Positions 1 through 5,863 of a stretch of DNA of 6,834 nucleotides are shown here, in pieces. Numbering within the stretch: position 1 is the first letter of the stretch; every line of letters starts with the position of its first letter. This DNA comes from Acidimicrobiaceae bacterium. Lineage in GTDB: Bacteria > Actinomycetota > Acidimicrobiia > Acidimicrobiales > MedAcidi-G1. The stretch lies in assembly GCA_002727895.1 (NCBI GenBank), contig PBUO01000043.1:1-6834 (forward strand), written 5' to 3'. A program made the position numbers and the translations under genes. A model generated the notes under the pieces. The model saw nothing but the letters and a program-made list of their open reading frames with translations, had not been told where the DNA came from and did no database searches.

Positions 1-525
1 GCCGCGGCGGTCATGCGCAAGCAGGAGACCGGCGGCAGCCTTATCGGCTTCACCTCGGGTGCCTTCGTGGCCTCGACGGCTCAGGCCAACTACTCGGCGG
101 CCAAGGGCGGCATCGTGTCGCTGACACGCAGCGCGGCCTTCGCCCTGCGCAAGTACGGCGTCAACGCCAACTGCATCGCCCCGGCGGCCATAACCCGCAT
201 GTCGGAGAACGTGCCCTTCGAGATCGAGGCCGGTGGACCGGAGGCCATCGCCCCGCTGGCCGTCTACCTGATGTCGGATGCCGCCCGGGACATCACGGCG
301 CAGATCTACACCTGCACCGGCAAGCGGATCGCCGTTTGGAACCAGCCGGTCGAGATCCGGCACATGTGGGCCGACGACGGTGACTCCTTCACCGTCGACG
401 AGATCGCCACCAAGCTCCCCGCCACCATCGGCGACGAGGAGATGCCGATGTTCGCCGACCTGGAGCGCCGTATGAAGGAGATGGCGGCCGCCAAGGAGAC
501 CGAGGCGGCCGGCTCTGGGTCCTGA
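1..525 (+). CDS. SDR family oxidoreductase, 5'-truncated at the window edge
   Basis: This is the C-terminal part of a classical short-chain dehydrogenase/reductase, an NAD(P)-dependent alcohol/ketone oxidoreductase. The frame is open from base 1 and ends with TGA at 523-525, giving 174 visible residues. The nucleotide-binding Gly-rich motif and NNAG segment lie outside the window, so the Met at base 13 is internal and not a start. Counting from base 1, the active-site YxxxK is Y30/K34 (YSAAK), with Ser18 in FTSG as the probable catalytic serine. The segment NANCIAPAAITRM matches the usual post-active-site strand. A tail of about 70 residues follows the last core strand, as in the roughly 300-residue SDRs that act on acyl-CoA substrates (Rv3548c-like, HSD17B4-like). 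It lies 59 bp upstream of an IpdF-like SDR on the same strand, which suggests a shared catabolic operon. The substrate cannot be read from sequence. Confidence 0.9.
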   Translation, partial: AAAVMRKQETGGSLIGFTSGAFVASTAQANYSAAKGGIVSLTRSAAFALRKYGVNANCIAPAAITRMSENVPFEIEAGGPEAIAPLAVYLMSDAARDITAQIYTCTGKRIAVWNQPVEIRHMWADDGDSFTVDEIATKLPATIGDEEMPMFADLERRMKEMAAAKETEAAGSGS

Positions 526-571
526 CCCGGCCTGGCCTTCCCCTCGACCCGTCTGCCCGACCCGCCGGACC

Positions 572-577
572 TAGCCT
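572..577 (+). promoter_or_regulatory. possible -10 box for a leaderless transcript of the IpdF-like gene
   Basis: TAGCCT fits the actinobacterial TAnnnT -10 pattern and ends 7 bases before the ATG at 585. There is no purine-rich ribosome binding site in that spacer. Transcription starting at or next to the A of ATG would give a leaderless mRNA, a common arrangement in actinobacteria. No good -35 box is visible, so this is weak; the gene could instead be read through from the upstream SDR. Confidence 0.25.
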
Positions 578-584
578 CGTCGAC

Positions 585-1373
585 ATGACCACCCCGTTCC
601 CCGTTCCCGACTACGTGCAGGGCCATGGCCTGCTAGCCGACCGGATCGTGGTGGTGACGGCCGCCGCCGGGGCCGGCATCGGTGCCGCGGTGGCCCGCCG
701 GGCCGTCGAGGAAGGCGCCACGATCGTGGTGTCCGACGTGCACGAGCGTCGCCTCGACGAGGCCGCCGACGCGCTGGCCGAGGTGGCCGGCGCCCGACCG
801 CTGGCCCGGGTCTGTGACGTCCGTGACGAGGCCCAGGTGCAGGGCCTGTTGGACGCCGCGGTGGCCGAGCACGGCCGCATCGATGTCATGGTCAACAACG
901 CCGGCCTCGGTGGCGACACCCGTCTGGTGGACATGGCCGACGACGAGTGGGACCGGGTACTGGACATCAGCCTCACCGGGACCATGCGCTGCACCCGGGC
1001 CGCCCTGCGGATCATGGCCGGCCAGGGCCACGGGGTGATCGTCAACAACGCCTCGGTGCTGGGGTGGCGGGCCCAGGTGGGCCAGTCGCACTACGCGGCG
1101 GCCAAGGCCGGAGTCATGGCCCTGACCCGGTGTGCGGCCATGGAGGGTGTGGACGCCGGCGTCCGGGTCAACTGCGTGGCCCCGAGCTTCGCCACCCACC
1201 CGTTCCTGGCCAAGACCAGTAGCGAGGAGCTGCTGGCCGAGCTGGCGTCGCGCGAGGCGTTCGGCCGGGGCGCCGAGCCGTGGGAGGTGGCCAACGTGGT
1301 GGTCTTCCTGGCCAGCGACTACTCCTCGTACCTGACCGGCGAGGTGGTCTCGGTCTCCAGCCAGCGGGCCTGA
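585..1373 (+). CDS. ipdF: SDR family dehydrogenase, IpdF-like (steroid C/D-ring catabolism)
   Basis: Complete 262-residue classical SDR. The Rossmann region carries an atypical Gly motif, TAAAGAGIG (residues 25-33), in place of TGxxxGxG. NNAG is at 104-107, catalytic Ser157 is in NNASVLGW, Tyr170/Lys174 are in YAAAK, and RVNCVAPS at 194-201 follows. The combination GHGLL near the N-terminus, VVVTAAAG-GIG, SVLGWRAQ, SHYAAAKAGVMALTRC, EAFGR-AEPWEVA and SDYSSYLTGEV matches what I recall of mycobacterial IpdF (Rv3559c). That enzyme is a KstR2-regulon dehydrogenase acting on the 5-hydroxy-indanone-propanoyl-type CoA ester in cholesterol C/D-ring breakdown. The SDR assignment is certain; the IpdF role is inferred from recalled motifs and not from a search. 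The ATG is chosen because GHGLL follows about 12 residues later, as in that family. No Shine-Dalgarno sequence precedes it. The neighbouring SDR upstream agrees with an acyl-CoA or steroid catabolic cluster. Confidence 0.85.
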   Translation: MTTPFPVPDYVQGHGLLADRIVVVTAAAGAGIGAAVARRAVEEGATIVVSDVHERRLDEAADALAEVAGARPLARVCDVRDEAQVQGLLDAAVAEHGRIDVMVNNAGLGGDTRLVDMADDEWDRVLDISLTGTMRCTRAALRIMAGQGHGVIVNNASVLGWRAQVGQSHYAAAKAGVMALTRCAAMEGVDAGVRVNCVAPSFATHPFLAKTSSEELLAELASREAFGRGAEPWEVANVVVFLASDYSSYLTGEVVSVSSQRA

Positions 1374-1385
1374 GTCCCAGGCTGG
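1361..1385. terminator. candidate hairpin at the convergent junction of the IpdF-like and MBL genes
   Basis: CCAGC (1361-1365) pairs with GCTGG (1381-1385), and GGG (1366-1368) pairs with CCC (1376-1378) across a 2-base bulge, leaving a 7-base loop. The structure contains the + strand stop codon (1371-1373) and ends 11 bases before the - strand stop (1396-1398). A competing GCCTG/CAGGC stem occupies 1368-1382. There is no U-tract, so any terminator activity would be of the tailless kind seen in high-GC bacteria. Confidence 0.35.
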
Positions 1386-1395
1386 TGGCCCTCGC

Positions 1396-2397
1396 TCACG
1401 ACAGGCGCCAGTCGGCCTTCCAGTCGTCGGCGTCGTCCTTCGGCTCGGCTACGGCCCGACCAGCCCGCTGCATGGCCACCAGGTGGGCGTACACCGACGC
1501 CCCGGCGGCCTTGTGGAGGTCCTCGTGGAGCCCCACGTACAACTCGTCGACGATCGACGGGATGTCGCGCGGGCCCTCGGCCAGGGCCGCGGCGATCTGG
1601 TGGTCGCGCATCTCCCGGTGTTCGATCAGGGCCCGGACGTAGGGGACCGGGTCGGTGATGGCCGGCCCGTGGGTGGGACGGTAGGTGGCCTCGGGGCGGT
1701 CCAGCAGGCGCCGGAGGTTGGCCAGGTAGTGGTTGAGGTCGCCGTCGGGTGCCGGGACCACGGTTGTCGACCAGCCCATGACGTGGTCGCCGGTGAACGT
1801 CGTCGCCTCCTCGCGCAGGGCAAAGCACAGGTGGTTGGAGATGTGGCCCGGGGTGTGCAGGGCCTCGAAGGCGAAGCCGTCGCCGTCCAGCACGTCGCCG
1901 TCGGCTACGACCACGTCGGGCACGAAGTCGCGGTCGCCGGCCCCCTCGCCGTCCTCGGACTCGGGCTCCTCGCCCTTCTCGAGGGCCCGCCGGACCCGCT
2001 CGTCGTGGGCGGCGATGGCCTCCGGCGGGTGGGGCCCGAAGCCGAAGGTGGTGGCCCCGGTGGCCTTGGCGACCGCCGCGGTGGCCGGGGAGTGGTCGGG
2101 GTGGGTGTGGGTGACCAGCAGGTGGGTGACCTGCTGGCCGTCGACGGCCCGCAGCACGGCCGCCACGTGGTCGTCGTCGGCCGGGCCGGCATCGACGATG
2201 GCCACCTGGCCGCCTGACGCCGGGCCGACGATGAAGGTGCCGGTTCCGTGGTAGGTGAACTTGGACGGGTTGCGGGCCACCACCCGGCGAACCAGGGGCG
2301 AGACCTGCTCGACGGTGCCGTAGGGCGGGGCGTCCTCGGTGCGGAACTCGGGGGGCACGCCCGCATCCTGCCCGACGGCGAGCCGACGGCTCGTCAC
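1396..2397 (-). CDS. MBL-fold metallo-hydrolase, LACTB2-like
   Basis: A 333-residue metallo-beta-lactamase-fold protein. The metal-binding signature is THTHPDH, with H97, H99, D101 and H102. It is completed by H185 (HTPGH), D204 (TGDH) and H243 (PTHGP), so a full two-metal site can form. Residues about 250-312 form the C-terminal helical/winged segment typical of LACTB2-like hydrolases. An acidic low-complexity insert occupies about 138-158. The substrate is unknown; relatives include thioester hydrolases and endoribonucleases. The frame opens with GTG at 2397, but a second in-frame GTG at 2358 (residue 14) is preceded by AGGA seven bases upstream and may be the true start. The gene lies 62 bp (101 bp from the second GTG) downstream of the siroheme reductase gene on the same strand, so it may be the distal member of that operon or be separately expressed. 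Confidence 0.88.
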   Translation of the reverse strand: MTSRRLAVGQDAGVPPEFRTEDAPPYGTVEQVSPLVRRVVARNPSKFTYHGTGTFIVGPASGGQVAIVDAGPADDDHVAAVLRAVDGQQVTHLLVTHTHPDHSPATAAVAKATGATTFGFGPHPPEAIAAHDERVRRALEKGEEPESEDGEGAGDRDFVPDVVVADGDVLDGDGFAFEALHTPGHISNHLCFALREEATTFTGDHVMGWSTTVVPAPDGDLNHYLANLRRLLDRPEATYRPTHGPAITDPVPYVRALIEHREMRDHQIAAALAEGPRDIPSIVDELYVGLHEDLHKAAGASVYAHLVAMQRAGRAVAEPKDDADDWKADWRLS

Positions 2398-2403
2398 CGG
2401 GTC

Positions 2404-2440
2404 GCGTCGGTCAGCCGGCTTGCCGGATCAGGGGCGACGC
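2404..2440 (-). terminator. weak nested inverted repeat between the reductase and MBL genes
   Basis: The 62-bp gap holds an outer perfect 6-bp inverted repeat, GCGTCG (2404-2409) with CGACGC (2435-2440). It encloses a small CCGG-CTTG-CCGG hairpin (2415-2426). Unpaired stretches separate the two stems and no U-run follows. It could attenuate read-through from the reductase gene into the MBL gene, or be chance pairing in GC-rich DNA. Confidence 0.25.
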
Positions 2441-2459
2441 CTCGGCAGGCGTACCGTCC

Positions 2460-4259
2460 TCAGGTGGCGCACTCGGACTCGCCGATCTCGGCCGCGTAAG
2501 GGCCAGTCTCGTCGTAGTCCACGTAGTACTCGGGGGCCTCGTCGGGCGTCGGGAACTGGTCGAGGTCCTTCAGCCCGGCGGCCACCTCGCCCACGCCGCC
2601 GACCCGCTCCATCCACTCGTGGAAGCGCTCGCCGGCCTTGCGTTCGTCGGCGAAGCGGCGCACCACCCGGACGGTGGCCTCGGCCGCGTTCTTGGCCGGC
2701 AGCCGCAGGGCCTTCTGGCCGAAGCGGATGCTCTCCTGGCCGACGTAACCGCCGAGCAGCATCTGGTAGCCAGGGGCCGGCTGGCCGTGGGCCCGACGCT
2801 CGGCGCCGAAGAAGCCGATGTCGGCCGCGTGGTGCTGGCCGCAGCTGTTGGTGCAGCCGGAGATGTTCATTCTCACCCCGCCCACCTCGGCCAGGCCGGC
2901 CTCGTTGAGCGCGCTGCCGATGGCCCCGGCCAGGCCGCGGCTCTGGGTGACGGCCAGGTTGCAGGTGTCGGCACCGGGGCAGGCCACGACGTCGCGGGAC
3001 AGCTCGGCGCCCGGCTTGGCCATGTCGGCGGCCACCAGCCGCTCGTACAGGACGGGCAGCTGCTCCTCGGTGAGGTCGCGCAGCACCAGGTTCTGGCGGT
3101 TGGTGACCCGGACGTCGGCGTCGAACTCCCGCACCATGGAGGCCATGGCTCGGAACTGGGCCGAGGTGACGTCGCCGAGGGCGCACCAGGCGTAGGCCGA
3201 GACGGAGCCGTTGGCCGCGCCGCGAACCACGTTGGCCTCCACCCAGCGGTCGTAGTCGGACTTCGCCCCGAGGGTCACCGGGGTGCCCTGACCCATTGGG
3301 GTGGGGGTGACGCCGTCGGCCACGCCGGCCGGCTCGTCGCCCCACTCGGCGACCACCCCGGGCACGCCGCCCGGCCAGGTGGCCGAGGCGGGCAGCAGCT
3401 TGCGGGTAGCCACCACACGGCGGCGGACCTCGTCGATGCCCAACTGGTCGACCACCCACTTGAGGCGGGCCCGGAGCTTGTTGTCCCGATTGCCGGTCTG
3501 CTCGAAGACCCGCAGGACGGCCTCGATGGTGGCCAGTAGGTCCTCGCGGGGGGTGAATTCCTCGAGGGCCAGGGCGGGGAACGGCGTGGTGCCGAGGCCA
3601 CCGGCGATGTACACGCGGAAGCCCCGCTCTACGCTGCCGTCCTCGAAGGTCCGGGTGGCGGCGATCACGCCCACGTCGTTGAACATGGCCTGGCCGCAGT
3701 CGGTGTCGCAGCCCGAGAAGTTGATCTTGAACTTGCGGGGCAGGCGCTGGCCCAGCGGGTTGCGGACGAAGTGCCGGTAGGCGGCCTCCGACCAGGCGGT
3801 GACGTCGAGGACCTCCATGGGGCAGGCCCCGGCCAGGTGGCAGCCCTGGACGTTGCGGACCGTGTCGCCGCACGCCTCTCGCGTGGTGAGGCCCACAGTG
3901 GCCAGGCGACGCATGACATCGGGGATCTCGGCCAGCTCAACGAAGTGGAACTGGATGTTCTGGCGGGTGGTGATATGGCCCCAGCCGCGGCTGTGGTCGT
4001 CGACGACGTCGGCCAGCAGGTCGAGCTGGTCGGCCGTCATGGCGCCATACGGGACCTTGACTCGGACCATCTGGTTGGTGCCGCCTTGGCGCTGGCCGTA
4101 GATGCCGTTGTTGAGGCGGAAGACGCGGAAGACGTCCTCTTCGATGCGACCGGCCTGGTAGCCGGCCAGCATCTCCTCGAACTTGGCGATGTCGGCCGCC
4201 ATCTCGGAGTCGATGGGCGACCCGGTGTGGGTGGTATCACTCTCATGGGTGAGGCTCAT
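2460..4259 (-). CDS. ferredoxin-type nitrite/sulfite reductase (siroheme, 4Fe-4S)
   Basis: A 599-residue enzyme for six-electron reduction of sulfite to sulfide or nitrite to ammonia. Two ferredoxin-like/siroheme half-modules repeat: RQN segments at 99-101 and 388-390, and Cys motifs in each half. The catalytic 4Fe-4S/siroheme ligands are C427, C433 (C-x5-C) and C469, C473 (C-x3-C). R66, R135, K176 and K178 fit the anion-binding tetrad of E. coli CysI (R83, R153, K215, K217). Y54 and C130 match by position the cross-linked Tyr-Cys pair of M. tuberculosis SirA, which favours sulfite. Unusually, the N-terminal half carries its own C140, C146, C184 and C188. The start is the ATG at 4259: AGGAAG precedes it by 8 bases and the recognisable domain begins soon after. 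The frame stays open upstream through the cobA gene, but that extension is arginine-rich out-of-frame translation. The two genes upstream make its siroheme. No sulfate-activation or nitrate-reductase gene is in view, so the physiological substrate is undecided. Confidence 0.93.
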   Translation of the reverse strand: MSLTHESDTTHTGSPIDSEMAADIAKFEEMLAGYQAGRIEEDVFRVFRLNNGIYGQRQGGTNQMVRVKVPYGAMTADQLDLLADVVDDHSRGWGHITTRQNIQFHFVELAEIPDVMRRLATVGLTTREACGDTVRNVQGCHLAGACPMEVLDVTAWSEAAYRHFVRNPLGQRLPRKFKINFSGCDTDCGQAMFNDVGVIAATRTFEDGSVERGFRVYIAGGLGTTPFPALALEEFTPREDLLATIEAVLRVFEQTGNRDNKLRARLKWVVDQLGIDEVRRRVVATRKLLPASATWPGGVPGVVAEWGDEPAGVADGVTPTPMGQGTPVTLGAKSDYDRWVEANVVRGAANGSVSAYAWCALGDVTSAQFRAMASMVREFDADVRVTNRQNLVLRDLTEEQLPVLYERLVAADMAKPGAELSRDVVACPGADTCNLAVTQSRGLAGAIGSALNEAGLAEVGGVRMNISGCTNSCGQHHAADIGFFGAERRAHGQPAPGYQMLLGGYVGQESIRFGQKALRLPAKNAAEATVRVVRRFADERKAGERFHEWMERVGGVGEVAAGLKDLDQFPTPDEAPEYYVDYDETGPYAAEIGESECAT

Positions 4260-4265
4260 GGCGGT

Positions 4266-4271
4266 TTCTTC
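4266..4271 (-). promoter_or_regulatory. ribosome binding site of the reductase gene
   Basis: On the - strand, CCCAGGAAGAAACCGCC precedes the ATG at 4259. AGGA/AGGAAG with an 8-base spacer is the clearest Shine-Dalgarno sequence in the operon. It decides the start over the long upstream open frame, and it lies in the 38-bp gap after the cobA stop. Confidence 0.6.
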
Positions 4272-4297
4272 CTGGGTGCGTTCTGCGAGGGAGCGGG

Positions 4298-5062
4298 TCA
4301 GGTCAGGTCGGCGGCGAGGCGTTCCAGTTCGTCTTCGCGGATGCGGGGATGGCCGTCGACCACGTCGAGGCCGGCGACGGTGCCGATGACCAGGATGGCC
4401 GGGGCGTCGACCGGGTGGTCGTCGAGCTCGGCCAGCGTGGTGCGGAGCGTGCGCTGGGCCTCGGTGGTGGCCGACTGGACGGCTGCCACGGGGGTATCGG
4501 GAGCCATTCCGGCACCCAGCAGGCGGTCGGCGATGGCGCCGGCCCGCGACGCCCCCATGAGGACGACCAGCGTGGTGCCGAGGCGGGCCAGGGCGTCCCA
4601 GTCGAGGTGTCGCGAGGCCGCGGGGTCCTCGTGGCCGGTGACTACGGTGAAGCCGCTGGCGTGGCCCCGCATGGTGACCGGGATGCCCGCGGCGGCCGGT
4701 CCGGCCACGGCCGAGGTGATGCCGGGCACGACTTCGACGGCGACGCCGGCGGCCCGGAGGGCCTCGGCCTCCTCGCCGCCCCGGCCGAAGACGAACGGGT
4801 CGCCGCCCTTGAGACGGACGACGACCTCGTGGCGGCGGGCGGCGTCGAGCAGGACGTCGTGAATGCGGTCCTGGGCGTCGGTGGGGCCTCCGGGCCTCTT
4901 GCCGACGTCGATCCTCTCGGCCCACGGGGCGACGAGGTCGAGGATTCGCGGGTCGACGAGGCGGTCATGGACCACCACGTCGGTGGCCTCCAGCAGTCGG
5001 AGCGCCCGGAGGGTGAGGAGGTCGGGGTCGCCGGGTCCGGCGCCCACCAGGTGGACGGTCAT
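4298..5062 (-). CDS. cobA: uroporphyrinogen-III C-methyltransferase (CobA/SUMT)
   Basis: A 254-residue SAM-dependent methyltransferase that methylates uroporphyrinogen III at C2 and C7 to give precorrin-2, the branch point to siroheme and cobalamin. The tetrapyrrole methylase signatures are all present: VGAGPGDPDLLTLRA at residues 6-20, VRLKGGDPFVFGRGGEE at 82-98, VVPGITSAVAGPAAAGIPVT at 111-130, and GHASGFTVVTGH at 133-144. Length is normal for a stand-alone SUMT with no fused HemD or CysG part. The ATG at 5062 overlaps the TGA of the upstream siroheme gene by four bases (ATGA), which implies translational coupling. GGAAG lies 7 bases before the ATG, inside the upstream gene. With the genes on either side it forms a siroheme supply-and-use operon, so its product probably feeds siroheme and not B12, although B12 use cannot be excluded. 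Confidence 0.95.
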   Translation of the reverse strand: MTVHLVGAGPGDPDLLTLRALRLLEATDVVVHDRLVDPRILDLVAPWAERIDVGKRPGGPTDAQDRIHDVLLDAARRHEVVVRLKGGDPFVFGRGGEEAEALRAAGVAVEVVPGITSAVAGPAAAGIPVTMRGHASGFTVVTGHEDPAASRHLDWDALARLGTTLVVLMGASRAGAIADRLLGAGMAPDTPVAAVQSATTEAQRTLRTTLAELDDHPVDAPAILVIGTVAGLDVVDGHPRIREDELERLAADLT

Positions 5063-5694
5063 CGGCCGGCTTCCGTCAGGCCCACGGCGGAGCGGAGGCG
5101 GTTCCGGGCCGCGTCGAGGTCGCCCGTCCGGACCAGGTTGACCAGATCGTCGTCGAGGGCATCGGCCCAGCCGGGTGATTCGCTCGTCCCGGTGGAGGCC
5201 CGCAACTCGGAGCGGACCTCGGCGGCCAGGGACACGATGGCGGCGTGCTCGGGGCCGACCGCGGCGTCGATAGTGCGTCGCAGCCAGGCGGCCACCGCGG
5301 GGCTGCGGCCGTTGGTGGAGACGGTGACCTGGAGATCGTCCCGGGAGGTGACGGCCGGCAGGGTGAACGAGCAGTGCTCAGGGTCGTCGGCGCTGTTCAG
5401 CCACACGTCGGCCGCCTCGGCGTCCCAGTAGACCTGCCCGTCGACTGCCGGGTCGCCGGTGGCCGACACGGCCAGGCGATAGGACGCCACCTCCCCTCGG
5501 CGGTAGGGGCGCTGGTGCCAGCGGACGCGGTGGTCGTCGGCGATCTCGTCGACGGCATCGGGGGCTACCACGGTGACGTCGGCATCGGCGGCCAGCAGGC
5601 TGCGGACCTTGCGGGCGGCCACGGTGCCGCCGCCCACGACGAGGGCGCGGCGACCGGCCAGGTCGAGGTTCACGGGGTAGGGGGTGCCGGGCAT
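5059..5694 (-). CDS. precorrin-2 dehydrogenase / sirohydrochlorin ferrochelatase (Met8/CysG N-domain type)
   Basis: A 211-residue protein that oxidises precorrin-2 to sirohydrochlorin with NAD+ and, in bifunctional members, inserts Fe2+ to give siroheme. The N-terminal Rossmann motif VVGGGTVAARKV spans 19-30. Residues 100-113 carry N-x-x-D-D...C-x-F-x-x-P; by the CysG pattern, D103 is the equivalent of the catalytic Asp104. VSTNGRSPAVAAWLRR at 125-140 is the conserved dimerisation and active-site segment. The length fits Met8p/SirC-type stand-alone enzymes; the methyltransferase that is fused on in CysG is here the separate downstream gene, overlapping by four bases. Whether it also chelates iron cannot be told from sequence, and no SirB/CbiX chelatase is visible. 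The ATG at 5694 has no clear Shine-Dalgarno sequence. A GTG at residue 8 is possible but has none either. This is the first gene of the operon. Confidence 0.93.
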   Translation of the reverse strand: MPGTPYPVNLDLAGRRALVVGGGTVAARKVRSLLAADADVTVVAPDAVDEIADDHRVRWHQRPYRRGEVASYRLAVSATGDPAVDGQVYWDAEAADVWLNSADDPEHCSFTLPAVTSRDDLQVTVSTNGRSPAVAAWLRRTIDAAVGPEHAAIVSLAAEVRSELRASTGTSESPGWADALDDDLVNLVRTGDLDAARNRLRSAVGLTEAGR

Positions 5695-5705
5695 GTGTCT
5701 GGGCT

Positions 5706-5775
5706 GTTGGTCAGGCCGTTTGTGGCGGCGGGCGGGACCGGAAACACGAGTGATCCGGTCGGGATTGCGACCAAC
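5706..5775 (-). promoter_or_regulatory. structured 5' leader of the siroheme operon
   Basis: If transcription starts from the promoter called at 5798-5825, the mRNA leader (about 5791-5695) contains a perfect 7-bp hairpin, 5754-5760 with 5736-5742 (11-base loop). Another 7-bp inverted repeat encloses it, 5769-5775 with 5706-5712. An alternative 5-bp stem, 5768-5772 with 5757-5761, uses bases of both, so the helices exclude each other. A small 4-bp GCCG/CGGC hairpin lies between the inner hairpin and the start codon. It matches no riboswitch family I know, and in GC-rich DNA part of this may be chance. Confidence 0.3.
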
Positions 5776-5797
5776 CTACCGAGGTCGGCGTGCCGAA

Positions 5798-5825
5798 ACA
5801 ATAGAAATCCGATCGGAATAGTCAG
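5798..5825 (-). promoter_or_regulatory. candidate promoter with internal palindromic operator, siroheme operon
   Basis: On the - strand, CTGACT (5825-5820, -35-like, 4/6 to TTGACA) and TATTGT (5803-5798, fits TAnnnT) are separated by 16 bases. The spacer holds the perfect 10-bp palindrome TCCGATCGGA (5808-5817), the position where a dimeric repressor would block polymerase. The stretch 5790-5832 is clearly more AT-rich than its surroundings, as expected for a promoter. Predicted transcription start is near 5791. The palindrome also lies 46 bp upstream of the divergent small gene and could affect both. The regulator is not identified. Confidence 0.45.
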
Positions 5826-5863
5826 GATTCGTCTTGGCGCCCGACGCAGGCAGACTCTGGACC

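Noticed and set aside
515..530. Hairpin over the stop codon of the first SDR (CTGGGT-CCTG-ACCCGG)
   Set aside because: It has only six pairs including one wobble and no U-tract, and the next gene follows in the same direction after 59 bp. It is too weak to call a terminator.
1483..2217. + strand open frame of 244 codons opposite the MBL gene
   Set aside because: It is a Val/Gly/Asp-rich shadow. The - strand frame has every metal ligand of the MBL fold.
2619..3539. Long + strand open frame opposite the reductase gene
   Set aside because: It is an antisense shadow of GC-rich codons with no recognisable domain. The - strand frame has a full set of catalytic motifs.
4260..4925. N-terminal extension of 222 residues on the reductase frame
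   Set aside because: It is arginine/proline/glycine-rich translation of the cobA gene in another frame. The ATG at 4259 has a good Shine-Dalgarno sequence and gives the family length.
3771..5431. Two long + strand open frames opposite cobA and its neighbours
   Set aside because: They have low-complexity Gly/Ala/Val/Arg composition and no motifs, while the opposite strand encodes clear CobA and Met8-type enzymes.
5765..5863. Promoter on the + strand for the small acidic gene
   Set aside because: TTGCGA at 5765-5770 has no TAnnnT at a suitable distance, and the bases before the ATG (CAGACT) miss the key first T. I could not support a specific site.
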